Assembly (NCBI GenBank): GCA_000482765.1
Contig: AXWR01000011.1
Span: forward strand, 1-64,000
Length of the DNA stretch: 64,000 bases
Origin: Meiothermus taiwanensis DSM 14542
GTDB lineage: Bacteria; Deinococcota; Deinococci; Deinococcales; Thermaceae
Direction of reading: 5' to 3'
In this document: positions 44,395 to 53,255 of the stretch, in pieces
Layout of the letters: the number at the start of each line of letters is the position of its first letter
Numbering within the stretch: position 1 is the first letter of the stretch
The notes under the pieces: generated by a model
Databases searched by the model: none
Told to the model about the DNA's origin: nothing
Seen by the model: only the letters and a program-made list of their open reading frames with translations
Position numbers and translations under genes: made by a program

Positions 44395-44640
44395 ATGAAG
44401 ACGGCCCGCGCCTGGGGAATTGCCGCCTACCTGGCCCTCCTCATCGAGCGCCTCTCCCAGGCTGTGCAGTTTCGGCCCCGGCCGGCCCTCAACCCTGCGC
44501 AGATCCGCCGCTACGAAGGGGTGCGGTGGGAGTTGAGCCTCGAGGTGCCCTACTACCCCGCGCAAGGCCCGCAGGGCTATGTGTTGATTCCCAAGGACGG
44601 CTACTTCCAGCAAACCGAGGAGGTTCTGGAGCATCTTTAG
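44395..44640 (+). CDS. small hypothetical protein (81 aa)
   Basis: It begins MKTARAWGIAAYLALLIERL, a weakly hydrophobic helix, and continues with ALNPAQIRRYEGVRWELSLE and YVLIPKDGYFQQTEEVLEHL. No family recognised. No ribosome site, but a TANNNT box seven bases upstream and GC-rich third positions support it. It is parallel to the Pro/Gln-rich gene 74 bp downstream and divergent from yefM. Confidence 0.55.
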   Translation: MKTARAWGIAAYLALLIERLSQAVQFRPRPALNPAQIRRYEGVRWELSLEVPYYPAQGPQGYVLIPKDGYFQQTEEVLEHL

Positions 44641-44702
44641 GGCGCGCGCATACCGGCGGGCCATCGTGTACTGCATCCTATCCGAACCTGACCCTCCCCC
44701 AG

Positions 44703-44714
44703 TACCCTGTACCC
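44703..44714 (+). promoter_or_regulatory. TANNNT -10 box, leaderless start
   Basis: TACCCT (44703-44708) is six bases before ATG 44715. Confidence 0.45.
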
Positions 44715-45971
44715 ATGCACCGGGTATGGGCTGCAAGACGGGCTTGGCGGGTGCGGCTCTGGCTGGCTATAGGGCTGGCCTTGCTGCTTTTTCCGCTGGC
44801 CTGGCTGGTGCATCCGGCCTGGGTACTGGGGTCGTTGCTGGGTTTGCTGTACCCCTCCCGCTGGGAGGAGCGGCGCGCCCTGGCCGACCTGGATCGGCAG
44901 TACGGCCTGGCCTACCGCAGCGCGCTGGAGGCCCCTCCCAACCACCCCTGGCGCAATCAGTTGCAGCTCGAGTCAGAGGCCAGCCTGCGCGGAGCCCGGC
45001 TGCCCGCTTTGCCCTGGGTTTTTGTGGCCCTCTATCTGGCGCTGGTGGGGCTGGCTTGGCTCATGCCCCCACCCCCCTCCTCGCCTGCGGTGGCCTCCAC
45101 CCCAGGCTCGAGCCCCCCTTCCCCTCCCGCATCACAAACCAACCCTACAACCGATCCAGCCCAGCCCCCGCAGGGGAACCCATCCGAAAGCCAGCCGCCC
45201 GGTTCGGAGCCGGGGGCAGCCCCCACCCCCACAGAAAAGACGCAGCCAGACGAAGCTGTACAGGAAGCGCAGGAAAGGGATGCACAAGGCCAGAACCAGC
45301 CACAGGAAGTAGCTAGCCAGGACGCAACACGCCCCGGTCAAACGGGTGAAAACCCGCAAGGCCGCGAACAGCCTTCATCCAGTCCAAATGGGCAGGATCC
45401 CGCCCAGCCCGGGCAGAATTCGCCCAATCCAACAGGGCAGCCGCCGACCAACCAGCCGGGTCAAGCACAGCCACCTCAACCCGGACAAGCGCAGCCAACA
45501 CAGCCTGGAGAGCCACAACCCTCGCAAGCAGGCCGTCCACAATCGGAGCCAGCCCAGCCCAGCCCGCCGGGGCAACCGCCCCAGAACCAACCTGAACCAG
45601 CGCAGCCACCCCAACCTGGACAAGCGCAGCCACCCCAACCTGAAGCAGCGCAGCCAGGGCAGGGCCAGCCTTCGAGAGATAATCCGGGCCAGGGTCAGGC
45701 TCGCGGCGACGAAGGCGGCAGCCCCCAAGGACAGACCCCGCAGACCCGCCCACCCCAGAATCTGCCCTTGCGTACCGAAGGGCCGGCAGGCGAAGCGCCG
45801 CTCGGCCGGGGGGAAAACCGACAGGGTAGACCAGCACCCCTGCCCAGCCCCTGGGCCTCGGGCCAGCCCCCGCAGAACGTGCAGCGTCAGGCCGAGAAGT
45901 ACCTCGAGTCTGAGCCCCTGCCTCCAGAGGTGCGCAACCTTGTCCGTCGCTACTTTGAACTACCCCCCTAG
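44715..45971 (+). CDS. Pro/Gln-rich membrane protein (418 aa)
   Basis: Two hydrophobic segments (about residues 14-45, WLAIGLALLLFPLAWLV, and 100-118, LPWVFVALYLALVGLAWLM) separated by a basic cytoplasmic loop (YPSRWEERRALADLDRQYGL), then some 260 residues very rich in Pro, Gln, Gly and Ser with recurring QPPQPGQAQP-type units, and a short ordered C-terminus (VQRQAEKYLESEPLPPEVRN, then LVRRYFELPP). The disordered part is probably outside the membrane or a spacer. The C-terminal helix resembles that of proteins co-occurring with MoxR-VWA pairs, but identity is not established. Confidence 0.65.
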   Translation: MHRVWAARRAWRVRLWLAIGLALLLFPLAWLVHPAWVLGSLLGLLYPSRWEERRALADLDRQYGLAYRSALEAPPNHPWRNQLQLESEASLRGARLPALPWVFVALYLALVGLAWLMPPPPSSPAVASTPGSSPPSPPASQTNPTTDPAQPPQGNPSESQPPGSEPGAAPTPTEKTQPDEAVQEAQERDAQGQNQPQEVASQDATRPGQTGENPQGREQPSSSPNGQDPAQPGQNSPNPTGQPPTNQPGQAQPPQPGQAQPTQPGEPQPSQAGRPQSEPAQPSPPGQPPQNQPEPAQPPQPGQAQPPQPEAAQPGQGQPSRDNPGQGQARGDEGGSPQGQTPQTRPPQNLPLRTEGPAGEAPLGRGENRQGRPAPLPSPWASGQPPQNVQRQAEKYLESEPLPPEVRNLVRRYFELPP

Positions 45972-46052
45972 GGGATTGGGCCGCATAGGCAGCTCGCTAT
46001 GCCCCACAGCGATTGTGGCTAATGCTATTAGTTATCAATTTCAAATGCCATA

Positions 46053-46098
46053 TATTCCAACCGGATTACTTGACTTTATAACAGCGCCTTCCTAGACT
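46053..46098 (+). promoter_or_regulatory. iron-regulon promoter S4 with TATTCC dyad
   Basis: TATTCC-AACC-GGATTA (46053-46068), one base, -35 TTGACT (46070-46075), 17-bp spacer, -10 TAGACT (46093-46098). It reads toward the EfeO-like gene at 46124, which has AAGGAAGG in the short leader. Confidence 0.75.
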
Positions 46099-46123
46099 GG
46101 GCCTTGAAAAAGGAAGGAACGCC

Positions 46124-47152
46124 ATGAAATGGCCCACCCTCGCGCTGTTATCGCTATCGTTATGGTTCCCCTCAGCCCAGGCCCAGGTTGAAAGTGTAAA
46201 AAGTTATCTGATTGAGCGTGTGACGCAACAAAAAGCCGCCACGGCTCAACTGGCCGAAGCCGCTGGGCGCTACGAGGCCATCGTTCGCAACGCCGGGTTC
46301 CAGTACGCCAGCCTGGCCCAACAGCATGGCCCGGCCATCCGCAACGCTTTGCGGGACGCGCGGATGGCCTGGATTAAAGCCAGCCCAATTTACGAGAGCG
46401 TGGAGGGTATTGTGGCCGGAGTCGAGCTGCTGAGCGATTTCGACCTCAATCTGGATGCCGGTGCTTCGGGGGCCGAGGGGGGTGATGCCGTGGTCACCTT
46501 CGACCTTAAGCTTGCCAATGGCAAGGTTCTCCCCCGCCCCGGCAACCTTTTTGGTGTTTTAGAAGGCAGTCTGTGGGGCAGCGAACGCGCTTTCTCCTCC
46601 GGGGTGGCTTTTGATGTGGATGGTGATGGCCGTATAGGGTTTGGCGATCATCTACCGGATGCGCTCATACTGCGGGCTGCTGCGGAAAAGCTGGATGCCA
46701 TGACCGGGGAGCTGCTAGCCACCGCCCGCACATGGAAGCCCACCGCACAGGATGTGTTCAGGGCTTTAGCTGCCAACGTACCCACGGTGGCGCCGGTGTT
46801 TATCGAGCGCTGGAAAACCAGTCGGTTTGTGCTGGGCAACAAGGCCACCCGCCGCGACTTCAACGTGATCTCCTCGCTGGACGACCTGATCAACAACATC
46901 ACCTCCTGGCAGAAGCTTTACGGAGGGGTGGCACAGCTCGTGCAAGCCAAGAACCCCTCCCTCGACCGGCAGATTCGCGATGGACTGGCCAGCCTCAAAA
47001 CCTGGGTGCAGCGCCTTGCTGCACAGGAGAAAACCCGTCGCTTCACACCCGAGCAAGCCGAGATGATCCTCAAAGAGGGTGATAACCGCGCCACAGCTGT
47101 GACCGGAAAAATCGTTCAGGCTGCTGCCTTGCTGGGCATCAAGGTGGAGTAA
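46124..47152 (+). CDS. EfeO-like periplasmic protein of an FTR1 iron-uptake system
   Basis: A 342-aa secreted protein: signal peptide MKWPTLALLSLSLWFPSAQA, then a helical body. Position before an FTR1 permease, with a one-base stop-start overlap (TAATG), suggests the EfeO/imelysin role of delivering iron. The canonical GxHxxE motif of M75 proteins is not visible; the nearest segment is NLFGVLEGSLWG. A DVDGDGRIGFGD loop (164-175) matches an EF-hand or dockerin calcium-binding loop, unusual for EfeO. It is controlled by promoter S4. Confidence 0.6.
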   Translation: MKWPTLALLSLSLWFPSAQAQVESVKSYLIERVTQQKAATAQLAEAAGRYEAIVRNAGFQYASLAQQHGPAIRNALRDARMAWIKASPIYESVEGIVAGVELLSDFDLNLDAGASGAEGGDAVVTFDLKLANGKVLPRPGNLFGVLEGSLWGSERAFSSGVAFDVDGDGRIGFGDHLPDALILRAAAEKLDAMTGELLATARTWKPTAQDVFRALAANVPTVAPVFIERWKTSRFVLGNKATRRDFNVISSLDDLINNITSWQKLYGGVAQLVQAKNPSLDRQIRDGLASLKTWVQRLAAQEKTRRFTPEQAEMILKEGDNRATAVTGKIVQAAALLGIKVE

Positions 47153-49389
47153 TGCGCTGGATAACAACAATACTGGTGGTGCTTGGGTGCTGGGCGCTGG
47201 CCCAGCAAAGCCCTGCAGAGGCCGCCGAGCAACTGCGAGCTGCCTTAAGTCAGGCTGCCCTCGAGCTCAACTTCGACCCCGGTGCGGCCAGGAATCTTCT
47301 GCAGGAAGCGAAGCAGGCTGCGCTACAGCTAGAAAAGCTGGGCCTTGGCTTTGAGCAGGGCGCTTTTGCCCGGCTCGAAGAGCAGATTACCCAGAAAAAC
47401 CCAGCCGGTTTTGCTCAGTTGCAGGCCCGGCTCTGGACGGATCTACTAGCCCAGAGCTACCGGCATCTCGAGGGGGCCCTGCGCACGGGGAACCTCGAGG
47501 AAGCCAGGAATTGGGCCAGCCTGCGGGAGTACCGCCCAGCCACCCCCTACGCCCCCCCTGCCTATGACGCCACCCTGGCACTGGAAGAGCTGGCACAAAA
47601 CAAACTGACTGTGCAGGAAGCCCTGACCGCTGTGCAATCGGATCTGCTCGGCGCATACCAGGCACGCCTGGCGCAGGCCCTCGAGGCCGCGCAGCAGGCC
47701 CAGCAGCAGGGCCACCATGTGCGCCTGGCCGAGCAGGTCGCCCTGGCCCAGGGTTATTTTGCAATTCTGGCCGATGCATACCGCCAACAGCGCGGAGAAG
47801 CTGCCCTCGCCCAGGCCCAGCGGGCCTTCGCCTCTGGGCAACCCGCCGCCATGCTAAAGGCGCTCGAGGGTTTTCAAGCAGCCCCCCTGTCGCCGCGCGA
47901 GCGGGCCAAGCGGGCCAACCAAACCCTGCGTTTTTTACAACTCGTGGCCGTGGAGTACCGCCGGGGGGTGCGGGGTGCCGAGGGGGAGGTGCGCGTTACC
48001 AATGAGCTCGAGATCATCGAAGCGCGCACCTTTTTACGCAGCGCCCAGAGCGCCTGGAAGGTGCTCGAGCCGCTGCTCATCAAAGAGCAGCAGGCCCAGG
48101 TGGGCTTGGTCAACCAGCGCTTCGCCTGGCTCGAGCAGGCCCTGTACGCCAATACCCCCCCTTCAGCCGATAGGCTCTCGGACGAGATAGAAGCGACCGT
48201 GCGCCTGTTATCGGATATACTGCCCGAGTCCTGGCGGCGGGCCGATCCATCTGGTGACCTCGAGGTCATACGTCAGCAGTTGCGGTCGCTGGAAAACGCT
48301 GTTGCAGCCGGCCGCTACGACCTGGCCGAAACGGCCCGCCTGGATGCCTACGCCATGCTGGAATCGGGGGCCGAGGCCCGTCTGCGTGCCTTCAACCCTC
48401 AGCTTGCGCTCGACCTGGAATCGCTGTTTTGGAATGGGGTGAACCCCCCAGGCCTGGCCCGCCTGATCCGGGATAAAGCCAGCCCCCTCGAGGTACGCAA
48501 CACCCGTCGTGCGCTGGAGGGCAAGCTCAATGAAGCCGCCCGCATACTGGGCCGCGAAACCTCTCCGACCACCATCGGCATCAATGCAGCCATTATCGTA
48601 TTCCGAGAGGGCCTGGAAGCGGTGTTGATCATTGCAGCGCTGCTGGCCTCTTTTCGTCGCCCGGAAAACCTGCATCTGCGCCGACCGGTCTGGTGGGGGG
48701 TCGGCCTGGCCCTGATAGCCAGCCTGCTTACCTGGGCCGCCATGTGGGGAACCATCCAGCAGTTTGCACGGTTCGGCGAGCGGGTAGAGGCCGTGGTATC
48801 CTTGCTGGCCATCGGCGTGCTGTTGCTAATCCTGAACTGGTTTTACCATAAGATCTACTGGACTGACCGCCTGGCCGACTTTCACCAGCATAAGCAGCAG
48901 GCAGTGCAAAAAACCGGCTGGGCTGCCATACTCGGGCTGGTTGCGGTGGGTTTTGAAAGCATCTACCGTGAGGGCTTTGAAACGGTTCTGTTTTTGCAGT
49001 CGCTGGTGCTGCAAGGGGGCTTCCGCGATGTGCTTTGGGGCATCCTGGCGGGCCTAAGCACCGTGATTCTCCTGGGAATCGCCATCTTCCGCTTCCAAAT
49101 TAAGCTACCCCAAAAAAAGATGCTGTTCTTCACCGGGGTGCTGATCCTGCTGGTGCTGGTGGTAATGGTGGGCCAGACTGCGCACGTCATGCAGGTGGTG
49201 GGCTGGCTACCCATACACGCTTTTCCCCTCGAGATACCCTTCTGGCTGAGCAGCTGGTTCGGCCTGTACGCGACCTGGGAAGGAATCGTCTTACAGGCGC
49301 TATCAGCAGGTGTGGTGCTTGGAAGCTATTTCTGGGCAGAGCGAATCAAGCACAGTCACCTGGGGCGTCTGAAAACGAAAACCGCCTGA
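47152..49389 (+). CDS. efeU: FTR1 family iron permease with long extracytoplasmic N-terminal domain
   Basis: A 745-aa protein. After a signal sequence (MRWITTILVVLGCWALAQ) come about 450 residues of Ala/Glu/Gln-rich helices, then the FTR1 membrane domain with seven segments. Both iron-binding motifs are present: FREGLEAVLI (near 484) and YREGFETVLF (near 605). FTR1/EfeU proteins move Fe3+ across the membrane after ferroxidation. Ordinary EfeU is about 280 residues, so this is a fusion form. It is translationally linked to the EfeO-like gene. Confidence 0.9.
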   Translation: MRWITTILVVLGCWALAQQSPAEAAEQLRAALSQAALELNFDPGAARNLLQEAKQAALQLEKLGLGFEQGAFARLEEQITQKNPAGFAQLQARLWTDLLAQSYRHLEGALRTGNLEEARNWASLREYRPATPYAPPAYDATLALEELAQNKLTVQEALTAVQSDLLGAYQARLAQALEAAQQAQQQGHHVRLAEQVALAQGYFAILADAYRQQRGEAALAQAQRAFASGQPAAMLKALEGFQAAPLSPRERAKRANQTLRFLQLVAVEYRRGVRGAEGEVRVTNELEIIEARTFLRSAQSAWKVLEPLLIKEQQAQVGLVNQRFAWLEQALYANTPPSADRLSDEIEATVRLLSDILPESWRRADPSGDLEVIRQQLRSLENAVAAGRYDLAETARLDAYAMLESGAEARLRAFNPQLALDLESLFWNGVNPPGLARLIRDKASPLEVRNTRRALEGKLNEAARILGRETSPTTIGINAAIIVFREGLEAVLIIAALLASFRRPENLHLRRPVWWGVGLALIASLLTWAAMWGTIQQFARFGERVEAVVSLLAIGVLLLILNWFYHKIYWTDRLADFHQHKQQAVQKTGWAAILGLVAVGFESIYREGFETVLFLQSLVLQGGFRDVLWGILAGLSTVILLGIAIFRFQIKLPQKKMLFFTGVLILLVLVVMVGQTAHVMQVVGWLPIHAFPLEIPFWLSSWFGLYATWEGIVLQALSAGVVLGSYFWAERIKHSHLGRLKTKTA

Positions 49390-49430
49390 AGCCCCCCAAT
49401 GTGGAAGCAAAGGGGTGGCCTGGCCCTGTG

Positions 49431-50015
49431 CTAAAACAGACCGGCATCCTGCAACACCGCCACCACCAGCCGCCCTGGCCCATGCACCCCCTTGACCATA
49501 ATCTGGCCAATGTCGGCGGATTTGCTGGGGCCGGAGTGCAGCCCGATGGCCGAGGGCAGCCCGGTTTGCAGGGCCTGGAGGGCCTGCAAAAGGGTTAGGT
49601 AAATTTTCCCTTGCGGTACAAACACCAGGTGCGTGGGCGGTAAAAGCTGGGTGCGGCGGCCTTCCTGGCTGGAGAGGATAACCGTACCGGTCTCGGCCAC
49701 CGCGCCCCAAGCCCAGGAGATGCCCAGGGGGGCTTCTTCGGGGGGTAGGAGGGGCACCTGGGGGTGCAACACCTCTGGAAGCGTCTGACCCAGGCTTGCC
49801 CCAGCAAAAGTCTGGGCAAAGCGGCCCAGCCATTCCTCAGCGGCCTGCAGGCTCTCCAGCCGCACCATCTCACCCCCGTTTCCCGTCAAGCGCTCGCTAA
49901 AGAGGGCCAGGGCTTCATCGGGCGAAGGCACCGGCGAGACCAACGGCTCCGGCAGGGCAGCCTTAGGACGGTGCTCGAGGCCCCTGCGGATGCGGGCCAG
50001 GATGCGTTCGCGCAT
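49431..50015 (-). CDS. lutC: LutC/YkgG family protein (LUD domain)
   Basis: A 194-aa cytosolic protein of the LutC type, one of three subunits of the iron-sulfur lactate oxidase LutABC. The family hallmark GPSKSADIGQIMVKGVHGPG lies near the C-terminus, with GISWAWGAVAETGTVIL before it. lutA and lutB are not adjacent, since the gene stands between ftr1 and divergent aroQ. TATACT six bases before ATG 50015 supports this start. It may act with an unlinked LutAB. Confidence 0.87.
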   Translation of the reverse strand: MRERILARIRRGLEHRPKAALPEPLVSPVPSPDEALALFSERLTGNGGEMVRLESLQAAEEWLGRFAQTFAGASLGQTLPEVLHPQVPLLPPEEAPLGISWAWGAVAETGTVILSSQEGRRTQLLPPTHLVFVPQGKIYLTLLQALQALQTGLPSAIGLHSGPSKSADIGQIMVKGVHGPGRLVVAVLQDAGLF

Positions 50016-50027
50016 GGCTGGAGTATA
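50016..50027 (-). promoter_or_regulatory. TANNNT -10 box, leaderless start
   Basis: On the minus strand TATACT (50027-50022) lies six bases before ATG 50015. Confidence 0.5.
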
Positions 50028-50077
50028 CCAGGCCCTCGTTGCCCGATGGCCCATGGGGCCTTTACCATAGAGGTCAA

Positions 50078-50518
50078 ATGATCCTGATTCTCAACGGCCC
50101 CAACCTGAACCTGCTGGGTAGGCGCGAACCCGGAATTTACGGCCATACCACCCTCGAGGAGCTCGAGGAGCTGTGCGAGGCCTGGGGGGCCGAGCTGGGC
50201 CTGGGGGTGGCCTGCCGCCAGTCCAACTTTGAAGGGCAGCTGGTGGAGTGGATTCAGCAGGCCGCCGATGAGGGCTTCCGGGCCATCGTGCTGAACCCTG
50301 GGGCCCTCACCCATTACTCGGTTGCACTGCTGGATGCGCTACGGGCACAGACCTTGCCAGTGGTGGAGGTGCACCTTTCCAACATCCATGCCCGTGAGGA
50401 GTACCGCCGCCACTCGGTCACAGCCATGGGTGCCAGGGGCATCGTCTCGGGCTTTGGCCCCATGTCCTACAAGATGGCGCTGGTCTACCTGGCCGACCTG
50501 CTGGAGGCCCAGCCATGA
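50078..50518 (+). CDS. aroQ: 3-dehydroquinate dehydratase, type II
   Basis: A 146-aa dodecameric shikimate-pathway enzyme forming 3-dehydroshikimate. NGPNLNLLGRREPGIYG carries the catalytic Arg and Tyr, NPGALTHYSVAL the anion site, and EVHLSNIHAREEYRRHS the catalytic His. Start ATG 50078 follows AGAGGT; the frame is open a little further upstream without support. Its stop overlaps the next gene (ATGA). Confidence 0.96.
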   Translation: MILILNGPNLNLLGRREPGIYGHTTLEELEELCEAWGAELGLGVACRQSNFEGQLVEWIQQAADEGFRAIVLNPGALTHYSVALLDALRAQTLPVVEVHLSNIHAREEYRRHSVTAMGARGIVSGFGPMSYKMALVYLADLLEAQP

Positions 50519-50739
50519 GGGTGGAGTGGCAGGAAGTGGCCATAGTCGCGGCCATCGCCGGCATTTTCACCCTGGTGGCCCAGATTCCACAGGTGGGCTT
50601 CTGGACGGCTCTACTGCCAAGCCTTGCAATGGCCCTGCTGGCCGCGGGGGCCTATAGGCTGCTGATGCCCTGGATCATCGGCTGGGCTGCCAAAGGGGCC
50701 CAGCCCCCAAAGACACCCCCTGATGAGGAAAAGTTATAA
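50515..50739 (+). CDS. small two-helix membrane protein (74 aa)
   Basis: Two hydrophobic segments (EVAIVAAIAGIFTLVAQI and ALLPSLAMALLAAGAYRLLM) and a polar C-terminal tail (AQPPKTPPDEEKL). The start overlaps the aroQ stop as ATGA, implying coupled translation. No family recognised. It probably lies in the inner membrane. Confidence 0.7.
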   Translation: MRVEWQEVAIVAAIAGIFTLVAQIPQVGFWTALLPSLAMALLAAGAYRLLMPWIIGWAAKGAQPPKTPPDEEKL

Positions 50740-50761
50740 AGACACCCCGCCCTGCAAGCTT

Positions 50762-51562
50762 TCAACAAGCAAGCGGCTCCTTGCTGTGGGAAAGCGCCGC
50801 CTCGGCCAGGGGCATCACCCAGGGTCTACCGCTGGGGTGCTGGGTCTGGATAAATGGCAAACCGTAAACAGCCTGAAGGCGCGCGGGCTGTAAAACTTCG
50901 GCCGGCTGACCCAGCGCCTCCATACGGCCCTGGTGTAGCAGCAAAATGTGGTCAGAGAACAGCCCGGCCAGGTTAAGATCGTGCAGCACCGTCAGCACCC
51001 CCCAGCCCGCCTGGGCCAGACGTCGGCACAGGGCCAGAATCTCCACCTGGTGTTTGGGATCGAGGTGGTTGGTGGGTTCGTCCAGCAGCAGCAGCCGCGG
51101 TTCCTGGGCCAGCACGCGGGCCAGATCCACCCGGCTCTGCTCCCCGCCCGAGAGGGTCTGGTACCGGCGGGTAGCAAACTGCAGCGCACCGGTCTGGCTC
51201 AATGCCCGCTCGGTAACCTGGTGATCCTGAAGGTTTTCGGCCCGGCGCTCGAGGTGGGGCAGGCGGCCTAAAAAGGCCACCTCATAAGCGTCAAAGGGGA
51301 AATTGATCTCGCGGCGCTGGGTTAGCACTGCACGTTCAAGGGCCAGCTCGAGCGGCCGGTAGCTGCTCAAGGGCCGGCCCAATAGTTCAATCTGCCCCGA
51401 GTCGGGCTTCATCTCGCCCGATAGAAGCCGCAACAAGGTGGATTTGCCAGCGCCGTTGGGCCCGATAATGCTCAGCATCTGGCCGGCCTCGAGCCGGAAG
51501 GAGATGTTCTCGAGAAGGGTTTTTCCGCCTACAGCATATTTGAGCGAGCGAGCCTCCAACAT
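50762..51562 (-). CDS. hmuV: heme ABC transporter ATP-binding protein HmuV
   Basis: A 266-aa ATPase. Walker A IIGPNGAGKSTLL, signature LSGGEQSRVDLARVLA, Walker B LLLLDEPTNHLD and switch TVLHDLNLAG are intact. The stretch VLTQRREINFPFDAYEVAFLG is typical of HmuV in place of the FecE sequence. ATG 51562 follows GAGGT. It is last of the heme operon, 24 bp after the permease. Confidence 0.93.
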   Translation of the reverse strand: MLEARSLKYAVGGKTLLENISFRLEAGQMLSIIGPNGAGKSTLLRLLSGEMKPDSGQIELLGRPLSSYRPLELALERAVLTQRREINFPFDAYEVAFLGRLPHLERRAENLQDHQVTERALSQTGALQFATRRYQTLSGGEQSRVDLARVLAQEPRLLLLDEPTNHLDPKHQVEILALCRRLAQAGWGVLTVLHDLNLAGLFSDHILLLHQGRMEALGQPAEVLQPARLQAVYGLPFIQTQHPSGRPWVMPLAEAALSHSKEPLAC

Positions 51563-51586
51563 TACCTCACACCCTCCACACAAGAC

Positions 51587-52615
51587 CTAGCGGGCGGCCC
51601 CCTGCTTAAAGCGCAGCAGCAGCCAGATGAAGAAAGGAGCCCCCAGCAGACTGGTCACCACACCCACCGGCAGCTCGGCGGGCGAGGCCACGGTGCGGGC
51701 AATAAGATCGGCCAGCACGCTCAGGCCAGCTCCCAGCAGCACCGAGCCGGCCAAGAGGTAGCGGTGATCCGGCCCCGCCATCAGACGGAAAAGATGGGGG
51801 GCCACCAGCCCGATGAAACCCACCCCACCCGCCGCCGCCACCGCAGTGCCCACCGCCAGCGCGGCCAGGGCCACGGCCTGGCGCTTGAAACGCTCGAGGT
51901 GCACCCCCAGATGAAAGGCCTCGCTCTCGCCAAGAACCAGCGCGTTCAGCGGGCGGGCCAGGCGCATCAGCCCCCAGAAGGCCAGCAGTGCGGTAGGGGC
52001 CATGGCGGCCAGCCCGCCCCAGGTGGCCCCGCTGTAGCCACCCAGCGTCCAAAAGGTGAGACTGCGCAGCTGCTCATCGGTGGCGCGGGTGATCAAAAGG
52101 CCAATGAGGGCCCCTGCCAGGGCGTTGATGGCAATCCCCGCCAGCAGCAGGGTCAGGGTCTGCACCCGTCCATCGCTGCTGGCCATGAACCAGACCGCCA
52201 GGGTCGCCAACAGCCCGCCCACAAAAGCCGCGAGCGGCAGGGCATACACCTCCAGGATGCCCGCGCCCGGAATCAGGATGATAAAGACAGCGGCCCCCAA
52301 GGCGGCCCCGGCGCTCACCCCGATCAGGCCCGGGTCGGCCAGGGGGTTGCGAAACAGCCCTTGCATGACCGCGCCCGAAAGGGCTAGCAACGCCCCCACC
52401 AGCAAAGCCAGCAAAACCCGGGGGAAGCGAACCGATACCAGCACCGCGTAGGCCTGCTCCGAGCGCTCCCATAGGATGCGGGGAATCTCCTGGGGTGGGA
52501 TGTAGTAGGCCCCGATGCCTGCCGAGATGAGCACCACCAGCGGCAGCAATAACCCCAACGCCAGCAGGGTCGAGCGGTAGCGGCTGGAGGCTTTATAGAA
52601 AGAAGAGGGTTGCAT
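51587..52615 (-). CDS. hmuU: heme ABC transporter permease HmuU
   Basis: A 342-aa FecCD/HmuU permease with about ten membrane segments: VRFPRVLLALLVGALLALSG, MQGLFRNPLADPGLIGVSAG, GFIGLVAPHLFRLMAGPDHR and PVGVVTSLLGAPFFIWLLLR. The RLMAGPDHRYLL and ADLIART segments are usual in heme permeases. It lies between the DUF3386-like gene (four-base gap) and hmuV. Confidence 0.93.
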   Translation of the reverse strand: MQPSSFYKASSRYRSTLLALGLLLPLVVLISAGIGAYYIPPQEIPRILWERSEQAYAVLVSVRFPRVLLALLVGALLALSGAVMQGLFRNPLADPGLIGVSAGAALGAAVFIILIPGAGILEVYALPLAAFVGGLLATLAVWFMASSDGRVQTLTLLLAGIAINALAGALIGLLITRATDEQLRSLTFWTLGGYSGATWGGLAAMAPTALLAFWGLMRLARPLNALVLGESEAFHLGVHLERFKRQAVALAALAVGTAVAAAGGVGFIGLVAPHLFRLMAGPDHRYLLAGSVLLGAGLSVLADLIARTVASPAELPVGVVTSLLGAPFFIWLLLRFKQGAAR

Positions 52616-52619
52616 GGCC

Positions 52620-53246
52620 TTAGGTCAGCAGGGCGTGCTGGTCAAGCCGCAACTCACGCACAGTCACGCCGTCCTTATCGTGGCGCACCACCTGGCGCCG
52701 GCTGGGCAACCAAACCCCCTCAACCTGAACATAGCGATCGTCGAACGATTCCACCGCTTCAATGCCACCCTGGGCATTGCGATAAACGACGGTAAAGTGC
52801 TGCGGTAGGTGGTGCGCTCCAGCCGGTACGTGGTTGTGGATGTGGATGCGAAAGGAGCTATCGGGCAGGTTGCGCTCGACCATCCGCACGTGGTTATCCT
52901 GCACCCACAAAACAGAGCGCATAGCGTCCTCGAGGCGCACACCCACCCCCAGCGGGGTTTCCCCCTCGAGGTGCATGGGGTACTGGCCCTCGCTCTGGGC
53001 AAAAGGCCGGGGGCTGCGGTGGGCCAGCATCGAGGCCAGTTCCCGACGCGGCCAGGCCTGGAGGTCTTCGAGCAGGTGCAGCTCAATTTCCTTGGGCGAG
53101 CGGGCCACCAGGCCACCCTGGTGCCAGCTACCGGCCAGGTACACCTTGAGGCTGGCCCTGAACCCGGTGAACCCCTCTGGTAGGGTGTAGGCCCGGCTGC
53201 GGGCTGCTTCCAGCAGGGCGTAGGCTTTCTCCTGAACCGATGGCAT
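52620..53246 (-). CDS. DUF3386-like protein in the heme operon
   Basis: A 208-aa cytosolic protein. GFTGFRASLKVYLAGSWHQG, ELASMLAHRSPRPFAQSEGQ and VESFDDRYVQVEGVWLPSRR resemble DUF3386, known mainly from cyanobacteria. A His-rich segment (SSFRIHIHNHVPAGAHH) is notable for possible heme or metal contact. The start is ATG 53246, five bases after AGGTGA; GTG 53255 is possible. Its position between hmuT and hmuU suggests a role in heme handling, for example cytoplasmic heme binding or transfer. Confidence 0.72.
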   Translation of the reverse strand: MPSVQEKAYALLEAARSRAYTLPEGFTGFRASLKVYLAGSWHQGGLVARSPKEIELHLLEDLQAWPRRELASMLAHRSPRPFAQSEGQYPMHLEGETPLGVGVRLEDAMRSVLWVQDNHVRMVERNLPDSSFRIHIHNHVPAGAHHLPQHFTVVYRNAQGGIEAVESFDDRYVQVEGVWLPSRRQVVRHDKDGVTVRELRLDQHALLT

Positions 53247-53255
53247 ATAGCTCAC

